A stretch of DNA of 64,000 nt from Daphnia pulex (taxonomy: Eukaryota; Arthropoda; Branchiopoda; Diplostraca; Daphniidae): positions 9,624,001 to 9,688,000 of the forward strand of contig NC_060019.1 of the NCBI RefSeq assembly GCF_021134715.1, read 5' to 3'. Position numbers and translations under genes: made by a program. Of the stretch, positions 38,379-48,373 are shown piece after piece; the stretch's first letter is position 1, and the number at the start of each line of letters is the position of its first letter. Under the pieces are notes generated by a model. The model was given only the letters and a program-made list of their open reading frames with translations, had not been told where the DNA came from and made no database searches.

Positions 38379-39767
38379 CTACGACTGAAGCTTTGAATTT
38401 GTGATGTCAATGTTGCGGTTGCATGGATTGTAGTTCAAATCGAATTTCCGTGGGATGGTTTTAGTATAGGCCCTATAAAGAATAAGGGAACAGGCCACTG
38501 TTAAATTGATTTCACCTTTTAAATTTGTCATAAACTATCTTGTACAGCAGTTTTTGCTTTGCGTCATCGAAGCTGTCCGAAACATAGTAAACAGATTGAT
38601 ATTGCGTGATGGAGTACTCCGCCAGGGCTGTCTTGGGTGGATCGAACGGTTTGATTACAGCTCGGTCAGACAAACAATATTCAAGCTCCCCGAACGATGA
38701 CAGTAAACCGCCACCAAAAGCTCTCAGCTTGCCTTCTTGACGGCACAAACCAAATTCCAGCGTGAACCAGTAACACTTGAGTGACAAGCATAGATTTAAT
38801 AAGAGCGATGACTGATTTTTCTTCACGTTTTGTACTTATACCGTTCCTAGTCGTTCAATGTAGTCGTCAGAAGCTCCTAATGACGCAAGTCCAATCTGCT
38901 GAGCGAAATCGGCAAAAGATGAGTTGGCAAATAGCGGGGCGTGACCCAGAAGTTCGTGACAGACGTCAGGCTCGGGGGTGTACATTGGCATGCTGCCATG
39001 GCGGACGTACTGCGTCGCGTGGAACACACGGAACGCTAATCCAGCCAGAAAATCCCGAAACGATAAAAGCCCCGCCACGGGACGCAATACGAAACCTGTT
39101 CGACCTTTCGGAAGAGAGAAACAAAATTTTGATTTCAATTAAAATAATTGGGGCCGTTACGTCAAAATCAGCCGAGCGAAATTGAATACGGCAAAGGAAA
39201 TCGGAAACGTCTTGCAGTTGAGGGATGTTTTCTTCGTTGTATCCGCATTGTGCAACCATCACGGGGAAAATATTGTTGAACTCGAGGCAAGCGTGAGTCG
39301 GATAGAGTTGAGTCAGGTGTCGAAATATTTCACGCCACGTAGCGATTTCCTCGACGGTGTACTCCACTTTCGGTATCAGTTCGCCGCTATTTGATTTCCA
39401 GCCAATTTGTTACGTATACCAACTTTGATTTCTTTTCCCACCGAATTGTGTTACTGTTTATATTTGATGGCGACGTTGACGATTTTTTTGCGACGCTCCC
39501 GGTAAACTGCGTCGTTAAATCCCGGATGGTCAGCTTCCAAGTGGATTCCGTACGACAGAACGTTGCTTGGAAATCGATCAAGATCTTGAATTCTCGTAGG
39601 AAACCAAATTGGGCTTTCCACATTATTGGCTACACATATCGAAAAATGAATACAAACTTTGTTATTATTATTTGACGAAAAACCAAACTGCAGAAATAAT
39701 GAAGGTTGCCTTTTTCGAGATCGCCTTGAATCTGTTTTTCGTCCCTGACACTTTGAATCGCTTCCAT
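38379..39767 (-). CDS. Catalytic-only aromatic amino acid hydroxylase paralog (PAH-like, truncated at both ends)
   Basis: Six minus-strand exons (39767-39689, 39629-39455, 39386-39190, 39104-38842, 38775-38546, 38472-38379) close to 346 codons if the ATG at 39767 is the start. Three middle exons (197, 263 and 230 nt) match the neighbouring PAH gene exactly in length and phase. The catalytic domain is intact: [47 protein letters not shown] with the two iron-binding histidines, and [10 protein letters not shown] with the iron-binding glutamate. The Trp in YWF fits PAH rather than TPH, which has Phe there. I find no ACT regulatory domain upstream. The last exon stops after NSKLQS, about 24 residues before the end of the neighbour, removing the tetramerisation helix. 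The first exon (short, weak donor GTTTGG) is the least certain. It could be a specialised enzyme or an early pseudogene. Confidence 0.78.
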
Positions 39768-40404
39768 CACTGGAGTCGTATATATTCTGGGATTGACTCA
39801 GGTGTATCGATTTTACCCCCCAAAAAAACTGACACGGTTGTGGGATTCGGAATAGTGCGCAAGCAACTGGAAATAGAAAAGTTTTAATAGAGCGAATCCG
39901 TCTCAATGAGCCGCGAGGTGATGAAATCTTCCCTTCTACTTTAGAAACGTCTCCTACACAATTTCCTCCCCCGGAAACTGGCAGCATCTCTCTACATTCT
40001 CTGATAAAAAAAAACGTCGAACACTCGTCGTCGTGCCCTCCTTTTGTATTCCATCGGCTTTCCTATCAAGGTTTGAATCTCGTAAATTGAATTGAATTTC
40101 TAAAGATACTCGTCTTCTTCTCCCAACCGGTCCCTTTATCAATTTGATCAACTTGTGGGCCACACATCTGCTCCGTGGATGAGGATTCGCGCTTCCGAGT
40201 GCTTCTATCCTTCTCTAAATTGAAGCCGTATATTTCTGCCCATCCGAACTTTTCTTTCCAGTGGTCTTATACTATTTTGAATGTCACGACATCTCTCCAG
40301 ATATTGTATTTCCCCAAAGTATAATAATAATAAGGAAAATCGGCGAGCGAACGACGCGCTCAAAACTTTTGCGAGTTCATAAATTCAACGAGGAAAAGTT
40401 TTCA

Positions 40405-40421
40405 GGGGGGGGGGGGGGGGG
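40405..40421. repeat. Poly-G homopolymer
   Basis: Seventeen consecutive G on the plus strand, which would be a C17 tract in the PAH transcript direction, 8 nt beyond the candidate AATAAA. Homopolymer length may be affected by sequencing error. Confidence 0.85.
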
Positions 40422-40429
40422 AAATTTTC

Positions 40430-40435
40430 TTTATT
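40430..40435 (-). promoter_or_regulatory. Candidate poly(A) signal of PAH gene
   Basis: TTTATT on the plus strand reads AATAAA on the minus strand, about 205 nt downstream of the PAH stop codon. Confidence 0.5.
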
Positions 40436-40640
40436 TGAAGTTATGACGTTGCTTTTGGAAAAAAATTCTATTGCTGGTAAAACTTGTTGCGCGTATAAAT
40501 GTAAAGAATAATAGCAGTTAGTTTAAAATGCCACCAAACCAGAAATAGATAGAGGGCAAATATTTGTTTGTTTTTTTAACTATCACAATGCTATTATGAA
40601 CTAAAAAGACAATGGGCGCTTTTTCGCTAATGCGTCATCG

Positions 40641-42903
40641 CTAGCGCATTTTGCATAGAGCGTCCGTGATCCTTGTTATCTCCCAGTTGATGTTTTTCAA
40701 CAAATTCTCCAGTTGCGGCTTTGAATTCAAGATCTCCACGTTCAAAGTGTAGGGATTGTAGCGCACGCTGAACGGCCGCGGGATTGTCTTGGCGTAGGCT
40801 CTGTCAATCAAACCGAACAATTTAGAAAATGAGCTCATAGAGAGAATTAGCGGCTCAAGTTTAAGGGGATCTCACATCATTTTGTCTTTGGCGTCCTCGA
40901 AGCTTTCGGAGACGTAGTAAACGGGCTGATATTGCGTAATGGGATACTTTTGCAGAGCTGTTTTCGCCGGTTCGAACGGGCGAATTTCCGGTTTGTCAGT
41001 GAGACAATACTCGAGCTCGCCGAAAGATGACAGCAGGCCAGCGCCGTAAGCTTTCAGTTCTCCGCCTTGACGGCACATGCCATATTCAACGGTGAACCAG
41101 TAGCACTAAAAGAATCAATTACCGAAATGATCACCAGAACTTTTAGAGATCAAAATCTGCTGAATTTGCGATTGAGAGATTCATACCGTGGCGAGACGTT
41201 CGATATAATCGTCGGGGGCGCCGAGAGAGGCCAATCCAATTTCTTGGGAGAATTGAGCGAATTCAGGATCGGCAAACAATGGGACGTGGCCCAACAGTTC
41301 GTGACAGACATCCGGCTCCGGGGTGTACAGCGGACAGCTTCCGTGGCGAATGTATTGTGTCGAATGGAACACACGAAAAGCTAGGCCGGCGAGAAAGTCA
41401 CGCGACGACAGTAATCCGGCCACCGGACGCAGAGTGAAGCCAGTGGAATCTATAGTATAGATAGCCGAATCGTCGTGTAATATTATTAATGAGCCTTGCA
41501 ATAATAGACAAGGGATTTAGTGGGCGGTTATTACCGTGGAGAAAATCGGAAATGTCTTGCAATTGAGGGATATTGTCCTCCTTGTAGCCGCAGTTTTCAA
41601 TCAGCAGCGGGAAATTGTGATTAAATTCACGACACGCATGAGTTGGATAGAGTTGAGTCAGCTGGCGGTAGATGGTCCCCCATGTTGCAGTTTCTTCGGG
41701 AGTGTATTCGACCCGCGGGATCGGCTGGCCGCTGTAGAAATACAATGCAAAAATGTACCCGATTGAACCCTCTTTGAAATGGTACTCTCTTTTCTTTTTT
41801 GTTACTATTTGTAATGGAAGGCAATATCGGCAAATTCCTTGCGGCGAGCGCGGTAGACAGAGTCAGTAAATCCAGGATGGTCGGAATCCAATTCAGAGCC
41901 GTACGACAAAATCTGATTGGCAAATCGATCCAAGTCTTGAATTCGTCCGGGGAACCACGGAATAGTCTCTTCTGAGAAATTTTTTGTCAAAATTGAAATG
42001 TTTTTGTTTCGAAAAAAAGTCACAAGTCTCTTTAAAGTTTAATTCGAACCGTTTCCATCCTTGTGATCGCGAGATATGATCTGGAAATAAGAGGATTGCT
42101 TCTTGAGTCCTTCAATGGCTGCAGCCACGTCTCCCGAAACGGTATCAATCTCGACGATGAATTCATAATCTCCAATTGAACGCTTGGATGAGCGGGACTC
42201 GATGTGGAGTAGATTCACCTTGTTGTCCTGAAAACGGCTCGGGAGAAAAAAGAAAAGATTTATGACAACAAGACGGGAAAAAGACGAGGGGGGAGGAGGA
42301 GAAGGAGAAGGGATTTCCGTTTAGGTTGACATATGGATACTGTACCTCGAATATTTTCAAAGCTCTCGCCAGTGCTCCCACTTCTTCTTGCATACTAAAA
42401 AGCAATATCTCCCTATTCGATGCTGTTGGATTATCCATGATGTAGCTCAATTTCCTCTGAACCTGGTTGTCCTTTTGTCGATTTAATCAAATAATAAAAA
42501 AAAACGTTAAAAATAGAACCTTGTCGAGGGAAAAAAGAAAAAAAAGAGACACAATTGACTGCAGTATTCCAACTTTAGCTAGGCTGGAACTGCAACTGAA
42601 GGAAAATCACGAAAGAATCACAACAAAAGTCAGATCTGTGGGGGGAAAGTGGTTCATTTCGTAGCTAGCAGCGCCAATAATAAAAATCTTATTAAAATTT
42701 TTCCAAAAAATATTTCAGAGGCTTTCTTTTTGGTGATGCAATTAGCCTTCGTCTCCAATTTTGCAAATGGGTTCGAAGCCCTCCTTGGCCATTTACGATT
42801 GTAGAAAGCTAGCTTTCGCTCGACGCGGTGAATCTTACTTTTGGCATGTCAACAAAGAGAGCTATGGCGTCGTCGATTTGCTTACCTTGAGAGAGGCGTC
42901 CAT
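40641..42903 (-). CDS. PAH: Phenylalanine 4-monooxygenase (PAH, Henna-like)
   Basis: Eight minus-strand exons (42903-42886, 42471-42346, 42227-42050, 41971-41806, 41731-41535, 41449-41187, 41105-40876, 40800-40641) close to 446 codons (445 aa; human PAH is 452). The first exon is only 18 nt (MDASLK, donor GTAAGC) and splices in phase to a segment beginning [15 protein letters not shown]. An alternative start at the Met in SYIMDNP is possible. Residues about 27-95 form the ACT regulatory domain ([35 protein letters not shown]). The catalytic domain has [38 protein letters not shown] (iron histidines) and [10 protein letters not shown] (iron glutamate), and YWF supports Phe specificity. [20 protein letters not shown] and a heptad-like tail form the tetramerisation region. 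It hydroxylates phenylalanine to tyrosine with tetrahydrobiopterin and O2. Its tandem partner lies immediately downstream. Confidence 0.95.
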
Positions 42904-43669
42904 GATGTGTTTGGGCTTGGAGAGTAGTAGTAGCCCGACGAGCAACAAAGTCGGGCGACGAATGAAGGAAATTTCTTCAGACGCCAACGACGTAAGAAAT
43001 GATATTTCAAAACAGCTCCAAGGTGAAATTCCTAATACAAAAAAATATCCAAGCCCAAAAGGGCAAAACTTCTTCTGCTAAGGCCGCCTCCTCCCCGACG
43101 AAATGACCCTAGAGCAACTGACCTAATCACCTGTTGCCCGTTTGCCACGTCGCTCTCTTCTTTTTCTTTTTAAAATTGCGCACTCTCTCCGGTCCCAAAT
43201 GCATATACCTGCTATTATTACCCGCTACGCGCAATTGTCCCCTCCGGCATGTTTCGCCACTCTAATAAGAAGGAAAATGAAACAACAAAATGTTGGCGCT
43301 TCTTTTTCCTTGGCCTTTTTTTTTTGTTTTTACAAAAGAATAATAGCTTAAACTATTTTCCGAGAATTATATTTCTTTTTTTCTTTTCTGTTTTGTAGAC
43401 TTGACGAGAATAATAACAAATGGAGACGGAGGACTCGGGCGTCCTATTCATTTATTACGATCGACCATATAGGGAGAATTGAAGACGTTGGAGAGCTAAA
43501 ACAGCATGCAAAGTATGATACACATCTATTCAAATTCCTTGTAGAATGTCGCAACCGTCGCGACAAAATGCGCCAGTTGATCGTGTTGCCAACCACTCTG
43601 TTGCTCTGCTGGACTTGACAGGAGAACCTTTAAATTTGAGGTCAATCTATCTAAATAGTATTTATTTTC
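42904..43669. other. Upstream region of PAH and 3' flank of the Cys-loop receptor gene
   Basis: About 770 bp. It should contain the PAH promoter and the receptor gene's 3' UTR. On the minus strand AATAAA occurs right after the receptor stop (43661-43666) and again around 43452-43457. The plus-strand open frame 42767-43081 overlaps the first PAH exon on the other strand and has no family similarity. Confidence 0.5.
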
Positions 43670-46600
43670 CTAATAGAATTTGGAATTGTCCATTTTGTTC
43701 CAAGTGAAATCGTTGTTTTGCGCGATAAAGCCCCACCAGTAAATAACGTTGATGATGGAAAAAGTCACCGGGAAAAGAATGCGCGAGACAGAGTCGATTT
43801 TGCTGACGGAATTGATGATGTTCCCTTTGGCTAGTGCCCGGCGCTTGCGTTTCTAGATAGTAATTTGCACCAGTTAAGGCTATATAGCAGTAAAAAAGAA
43901 AAAAAAGAGAAACATTGTCCTACAGCTCGGAAGGATTGGTTAGCAACAAGACAGTAGTAAAGTTGCTGCAAGCGGGAGGATCTGTCGGTATGGCGTCTGT
44001 TGGTGCGGATTTTTACGGCGCTGTTAGTCGCCACTCCATCGTCTTCATCCTCGTCGTCGGAGATTTCAATGTTGAGTTTCATTTCTTCGTGCATGATGGC
44101 TGTAACATTCTGCAGATTTTTGGGGTTTTAAAGAAAATGTTAAAGCAATTGGGTACAAATTCTTCACGTATTTTTCCGTACTTCTTCTTCAATGCCAGAA
44201 GGAGTGCAGGGCGGAACGGGCGGAGTGGTAAACATTTGAGGTAGTTCAGCCCCGAGCTTCTCCCAGTCGGCAAAGTCGGTTCTTATTATCCGACCGTCGA
44301 CAGGTTCGTTACTTGGACTCCCCTTAATCTCCATTAGTTTACGATGCAAGACCGAAATCTCCTGCGTCTGGTAATTTTCTCCGCTGCCAATCTTTTTACA
44401 ACGAAAAAGGGTAAAAGTAAAAATTTAAAAAAGAACCGAAAAAATGTTTTTGAATTCTGCCATAGACTAGACACAACTAATTATCCTAGCAGTATTGACT
44501 TCAAGGCTGCTTGGGGAAAAAAAAGTTTAAACATCTTCTTTTGTGCTTCTTCCTTTACACACAGTGAAGTGCGTCATGAGCCAAAAAGTGCATCCTAATG
44601 ACAAAATGGCCAAACTTCTTTCTTTTCTTTTTTGTTTGGGTCGTTGTTGACAGGCAAATTCAAATAAGAGGCGGATCAATATGACATCACATGTCGAGGG
44701 GAATTAGACCCCACGACGGATGAAAAATGAGCCATTCAATGACCAGTGATGAGAAACGTGCGCCTTTGAAGTTTTCCCGTCAAGGGTATAATGAAGTCTA
44801 TCGGAAATCGAAAGATTGGCTTGAGAACAGTGAAGTTTGCAGTAGCTTTTTTTCGTCACATTTCCAACGGTTCACATCGCTGTGAAAAACTCTCTCAGCC
44901 CTCAGCCAATAAACTTTGACGATTTGCCAGTCAAGCAAGAATATATCCGTTAGAAATGTAATGAACCGATTGATTGAGTTCAAACGAATCGAGCCTCTTA
45001 TCAGTCGACACAGCGGTAAAATGAGAAAGAGACGAAAAAAAAATCACCTTTGTAAAATAATGAACCGAAGCGAATTGAATGATGCTAGCCATACAGTAGC
45101 CAAATGTGATGAGGATGAACCAATCGAGCGCCGTTGCGTAGTGCACTTTGGGCAAATCCGTCCGCGTGTCCATGGCTAAAGTGCTTAAGGTCAGGACAGT
45201 GGTGATTCCTTTGTTAAACATTTCCCGAGTGATTCCGGGGTTTGGAAAAACAAGAGAGCGATAAGACACGGTGTCCCACTTTTGGCATTCGAATCGATCC
45301 ACTTTGCCTATTATTTGATTTCAAAATATGATCATTTCAAAAAATTTTACCCAGATTTATCCTATCGCTCGTGGCTTCACGGTTGAGCCAGAAGGAGACC
45401 CAGGATAGGACGACGATTAAGATGCACGGCACGTAGACCTGGATCAGAAAGTACCCTTGCTTCCGGCGCAGATTGAAACTCACTTGCAGGACCGAATATA
45501 GACCTGAATAATGTATGCATAAGTCAATGGTGAAAGACAAAGAACGACTGTCCCACTTCTTTTTCGACACGACGAAAATCGATGCGCTGTGTAGTATATA
45601 GTACCTCGTTTGCGTGAGATACTCGCGTTGCGATAAGGACTCGAAATCAAGTCGAATTGCGAAAGCTCAACGTCGCCCAGAAACTTGACGCCCTGGTCTT
45701 CGTCCCACACGTACAGCAAATCCTCTTCATCGTAACTGTCTGCACACGGTGAAAGTGGTCAGAAAAAATTCGCACCAAGATTTGATTTTTGGTTACGAAT
45801 TAATTACATGAGCCGAGGATGAGTGGGCACGACTGATGGTCCATCGGAAACTCCCTCAAGTCCATAGAACATTTGGCTTTGATGGTCAATCTGCCTCCGA
45901 AGAGCATTCCGCAATTCCGAGAGATGACGTATATACTCATCTGCTATGAGATTGAAATTGATTTCTGGTTGGTTTTTATTGACCTTACCGGACCGAGTAG
46001 AGAATGCTGCCGTCTTTGTTGATGCGGAGTAGTTTGTTGGGCGTCGTTATCGTGTGGAGGTAAGATTTCTTGCCGTTGTAAATGAAAGTATCCGGCTTCC
46101 AAATCCCTTCCAGCATTTTGATACTCAAACTCAGCGTCTCGATTGGGCCGTTGAAGCTCAAACGCCGATCTTGCCACGACTGCACGATACAACAACTTTC
46201 TTTTTTTCAAATTCCATCGTCAATCCAGTTGGCAAGAGATAAACGAAACGACTTACCTGTCTGAAATAACAATCCATCGAGTAATCCTGCAGTCGCGATA
46301 CCATTAGATGATTAGTGACGTCGGAAACAAAAAAGGTTATAAGACTGTGCGCGCTTGCATAAACATTCAATAGCTTTACCATTCGGTGTTCGGAGAAGGG
46401 ACCCATGGACCGAACCAGAATATTGCTTTTAACTATTGTTGGTAAACCTATCACAAAAATGCAAATTACAACCGGTGGAATTCAAGTTGAAAAATTCAAA
46501 AAATTCAAATGAAACCTGAATCGTATCCCGGATGATGATTGGAGTCGTAATTTTTGAGAAGGTTTTCTAATAGCGAAGTTATATTTCTAGACAAGGCTCT

Positions 46601-47468
46601 GATGGCGTCATTGGTGCGATTGTGCTGCGGCGAAGGCATCGGAGTCGCTCCCGACCGCTGCATTTCCCGGTTGTCCTTATTATTCCTGATCCTGCTCGGA
46701 CTTATCACTAGTGCCTGCCTTTTGAATCGAGAACAGGAAACAAAGTCAAAATGATGAGTATATGGCGACGACGAGCGGTAACTATGGGATTTCCTGGAGG
46801 TTATGGACTACTTTGCACTCGTCTGTTTCCCACCCATTGATCGAGCGATACGATACCGCTGAAGGTTTCAACAGCTCGATGAATGACGAACGAGAGGAAA
46901 TTCTTTTGTCCGGAGCACGCTATTCAATGTAGGAGACTAGACGTGACAAAAGCAGAGGGAGCGACAAAGAAGTAGATGGAGAAAGAGAGAAAGGAAGAAG
47001 AAGAAAAAGAAAAAAAACGAGTCGTTCAAAGTTCATGAAAAAAGCACGATCGGTTGCGCTGACGGCGGGAAATGCATCCAGCGGCACTATTTTCTGCTGA
47101 ACGCAAGTTCCGGCAAGTAGCGCACCAGAAAGTGTGGTGGTACCTTACCTCCGGGGAAATCATGTACGGCTCATCTGCCCTCGCAGCGATTTCGTACACA
47201 CATATCAATTTCCAAATGTTTTAACGACGCCGGGTTAGATTTATTGACTTAGATGTTTGGTTTTTTTTGCGCGGATGAAATATGGCCTTTTGTTGTTGTT
47301 CTCTTCTTAGTATTCGATGACGAATCACAGAGCTAAAATCTAGACAGCGCCCAAAGCGCCCATATTTTTGAATTACAATTTGAAATAAAAGTTGTTTTTT
47401 TACCTTGAAAGGGTTAAGCCGTTGAGCAGTAAAGAAACAAACAATGTTATTGAAATAAGACCTTGCAT
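43670..47468 (-). CDS. Cys-loop ligand-gated channel subunit, GRD/CG8916-type (GABA-A receptor-like)
   Basis: Twelve minus-strand exons (47468-47404, 46718-46516, 46447-46380, 46286-46257, 46179-45989, 45890-45808, 45739-45605, 45503-45351, 45208-45048, 44391-44182, 44109-43924, 43852-43670) close to 556 codons (555 aa). A signal peptide (MQGLISITLFVSLLLNG) begins the protein. The ligand-binding domain shows YSMDCYFRQSWQDRRLSF, GIWKPDTFIYNGKKS and the Cys-loop CSMDLREFPMDHQSC. M1 is GYFLIQVYVPCILIVVLSWV, M2 is GITTVLTLSTLAMDTRTDLP, and M3 and M4 follow after a long acidic cytoplasmic loop. Similarity is to the Drosophila GRD and CG8916 subunits. Just before M2 the sequence is EATSDRINLG, with Ser-Asp where anion channels have Pro-Ala. 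GRD is known to form GABA-gated cation channels with LCCH3. One exon (46257-46286) is only 30 nt. I cannot decide between GRD and CG8916 orthology. Confidence 0.9.
46257..46286 (-). other. 30-nt microexon of the Cys-loop receptor gene
   Basis: Encodes exactly DYSMDCYFRQ, flanked by CTGCAG acceptor and GTAAGT donor, phase 0 on both sides. The residues are the conserved loop between beta-1 and beta-2 of the ligand-binding domain, so inclusion is needed for a normal fold. Confidence 0.85.
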
Positions 47469-48373
47469 ATTTTGATTTTTAAGCCGACAGATTCGCGTGT
47501 CATCTGCTTTCTGATTCGAATAAAAAATGAGACACGATGGGCTGCGAGGCTGGAACTTAACTGTCACATAGCCCGTTGTTACCAGCGTCAGCGCAGGCGT
47601 CCCGCTGCGCTGCTGCGGTCATCACTTCTAAATAATTGACGCGTACAAAATACGAAGCTTGAATCCCTGAAAGAAATCAAATTACTGTATATGCTATGTA
47701 GTACAACATTTTATTTTGTTAGCTCAACTGGAAAGAAGTCATAACACAGATTGCGTCAGACATATACCTTCATACCTTTCCCAAATTGAGTGGATCTGCT
47801 CGGCGGAAGAAATTGGAGTGGTCATCGATCCAGCGCTTATGTTCGCTTACAATGCAATAGCGAGGAAAATGAAACTTGATATCTTTGAAGATCAAAAAGT
47901 TTTCCGTCCCTTTTCTGTGTCTATATAAAATGTGCGTATACCATCGAAGTAGTTCCATTTGAAGATTAGGTTCAACTTTCACAATAAGAGTGCGGAATCG
48001 CACTATGGTCCCACTGACTTTCTTGTTGTCAAATCTTTTCAAATTTTCTGGTCCTTATTATTATATTTTTCTTGGAGCAAATAATGGAACTCGGATATTT
48101 CTTTCTGTTTTCTCAATCGATATTGTGTGTTGTAGAGATTTGCGTGATGTTTTGAATCGGAACTCGGTTGAAAAATAATAATTGCATCGACTTAACTTTT
48201 CTGACCGCAGATGGCGTTGACAGCAATGTCGTAACTAGTTGTTTACTACATGGAAGAAATAAGAAGAACCAAAGAGCAGATCACGAAATATTTCTAGCGA
48301 TAATCAGATGGTGGTGATGTAAACACGTGATACATTTTTTTTTCTGACCAAAGGGACAAAATCTATTTTCGAA
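47469..48373. promoter_or_regulatory. Bidirectional upstream region between Cys-loop receptor and 7-TM gene
   Basis: About 900 bp separate the two divergent start codons (47468 minus, 48374 plus), so both promoters must lie here unless distal 5' exons exist. No clear TATA box was identified. The open frame at 47716-47928 has no coding-like features. Confidence 0.4.

Larger units (their letters stand above)
39768..40640. other. Spacer between the two hydroxylase genes, with a G17 homopolymer
   Basis: About 870 bp between the tandem genes. A run of 17 G lies at 40405-40421. TTTATT at 40430-40435 reads AATAAA on the minus strand and is a candidate poly(A) signal for the upstream PAH gene, about 205 nt past its stop. 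No remnant of an ACT-domain exon could be recognised here for the downstream paralog. Confidence 0.5.

Noticed and set aside
39451-39987. Reading the 178-codon minus-strand frame as a long N-terminal extension of the hydroxylase paralog
   Set aside because: The part before [10 protein letters not shown] is not hydroxylase-like, and a 59-nt intron with a GTGTAG acceptor at the position and phase of the neighbour's intron explains the frame better.
42767-43081. Plus-strand ORF of about 105 codons starting [15 protein letters not shown]
   Set aside because: It overlaps the antisense strand of the PAH first exon, has no recognisable domain and no promoter or splice support. The minus-strand reading explains the region better.
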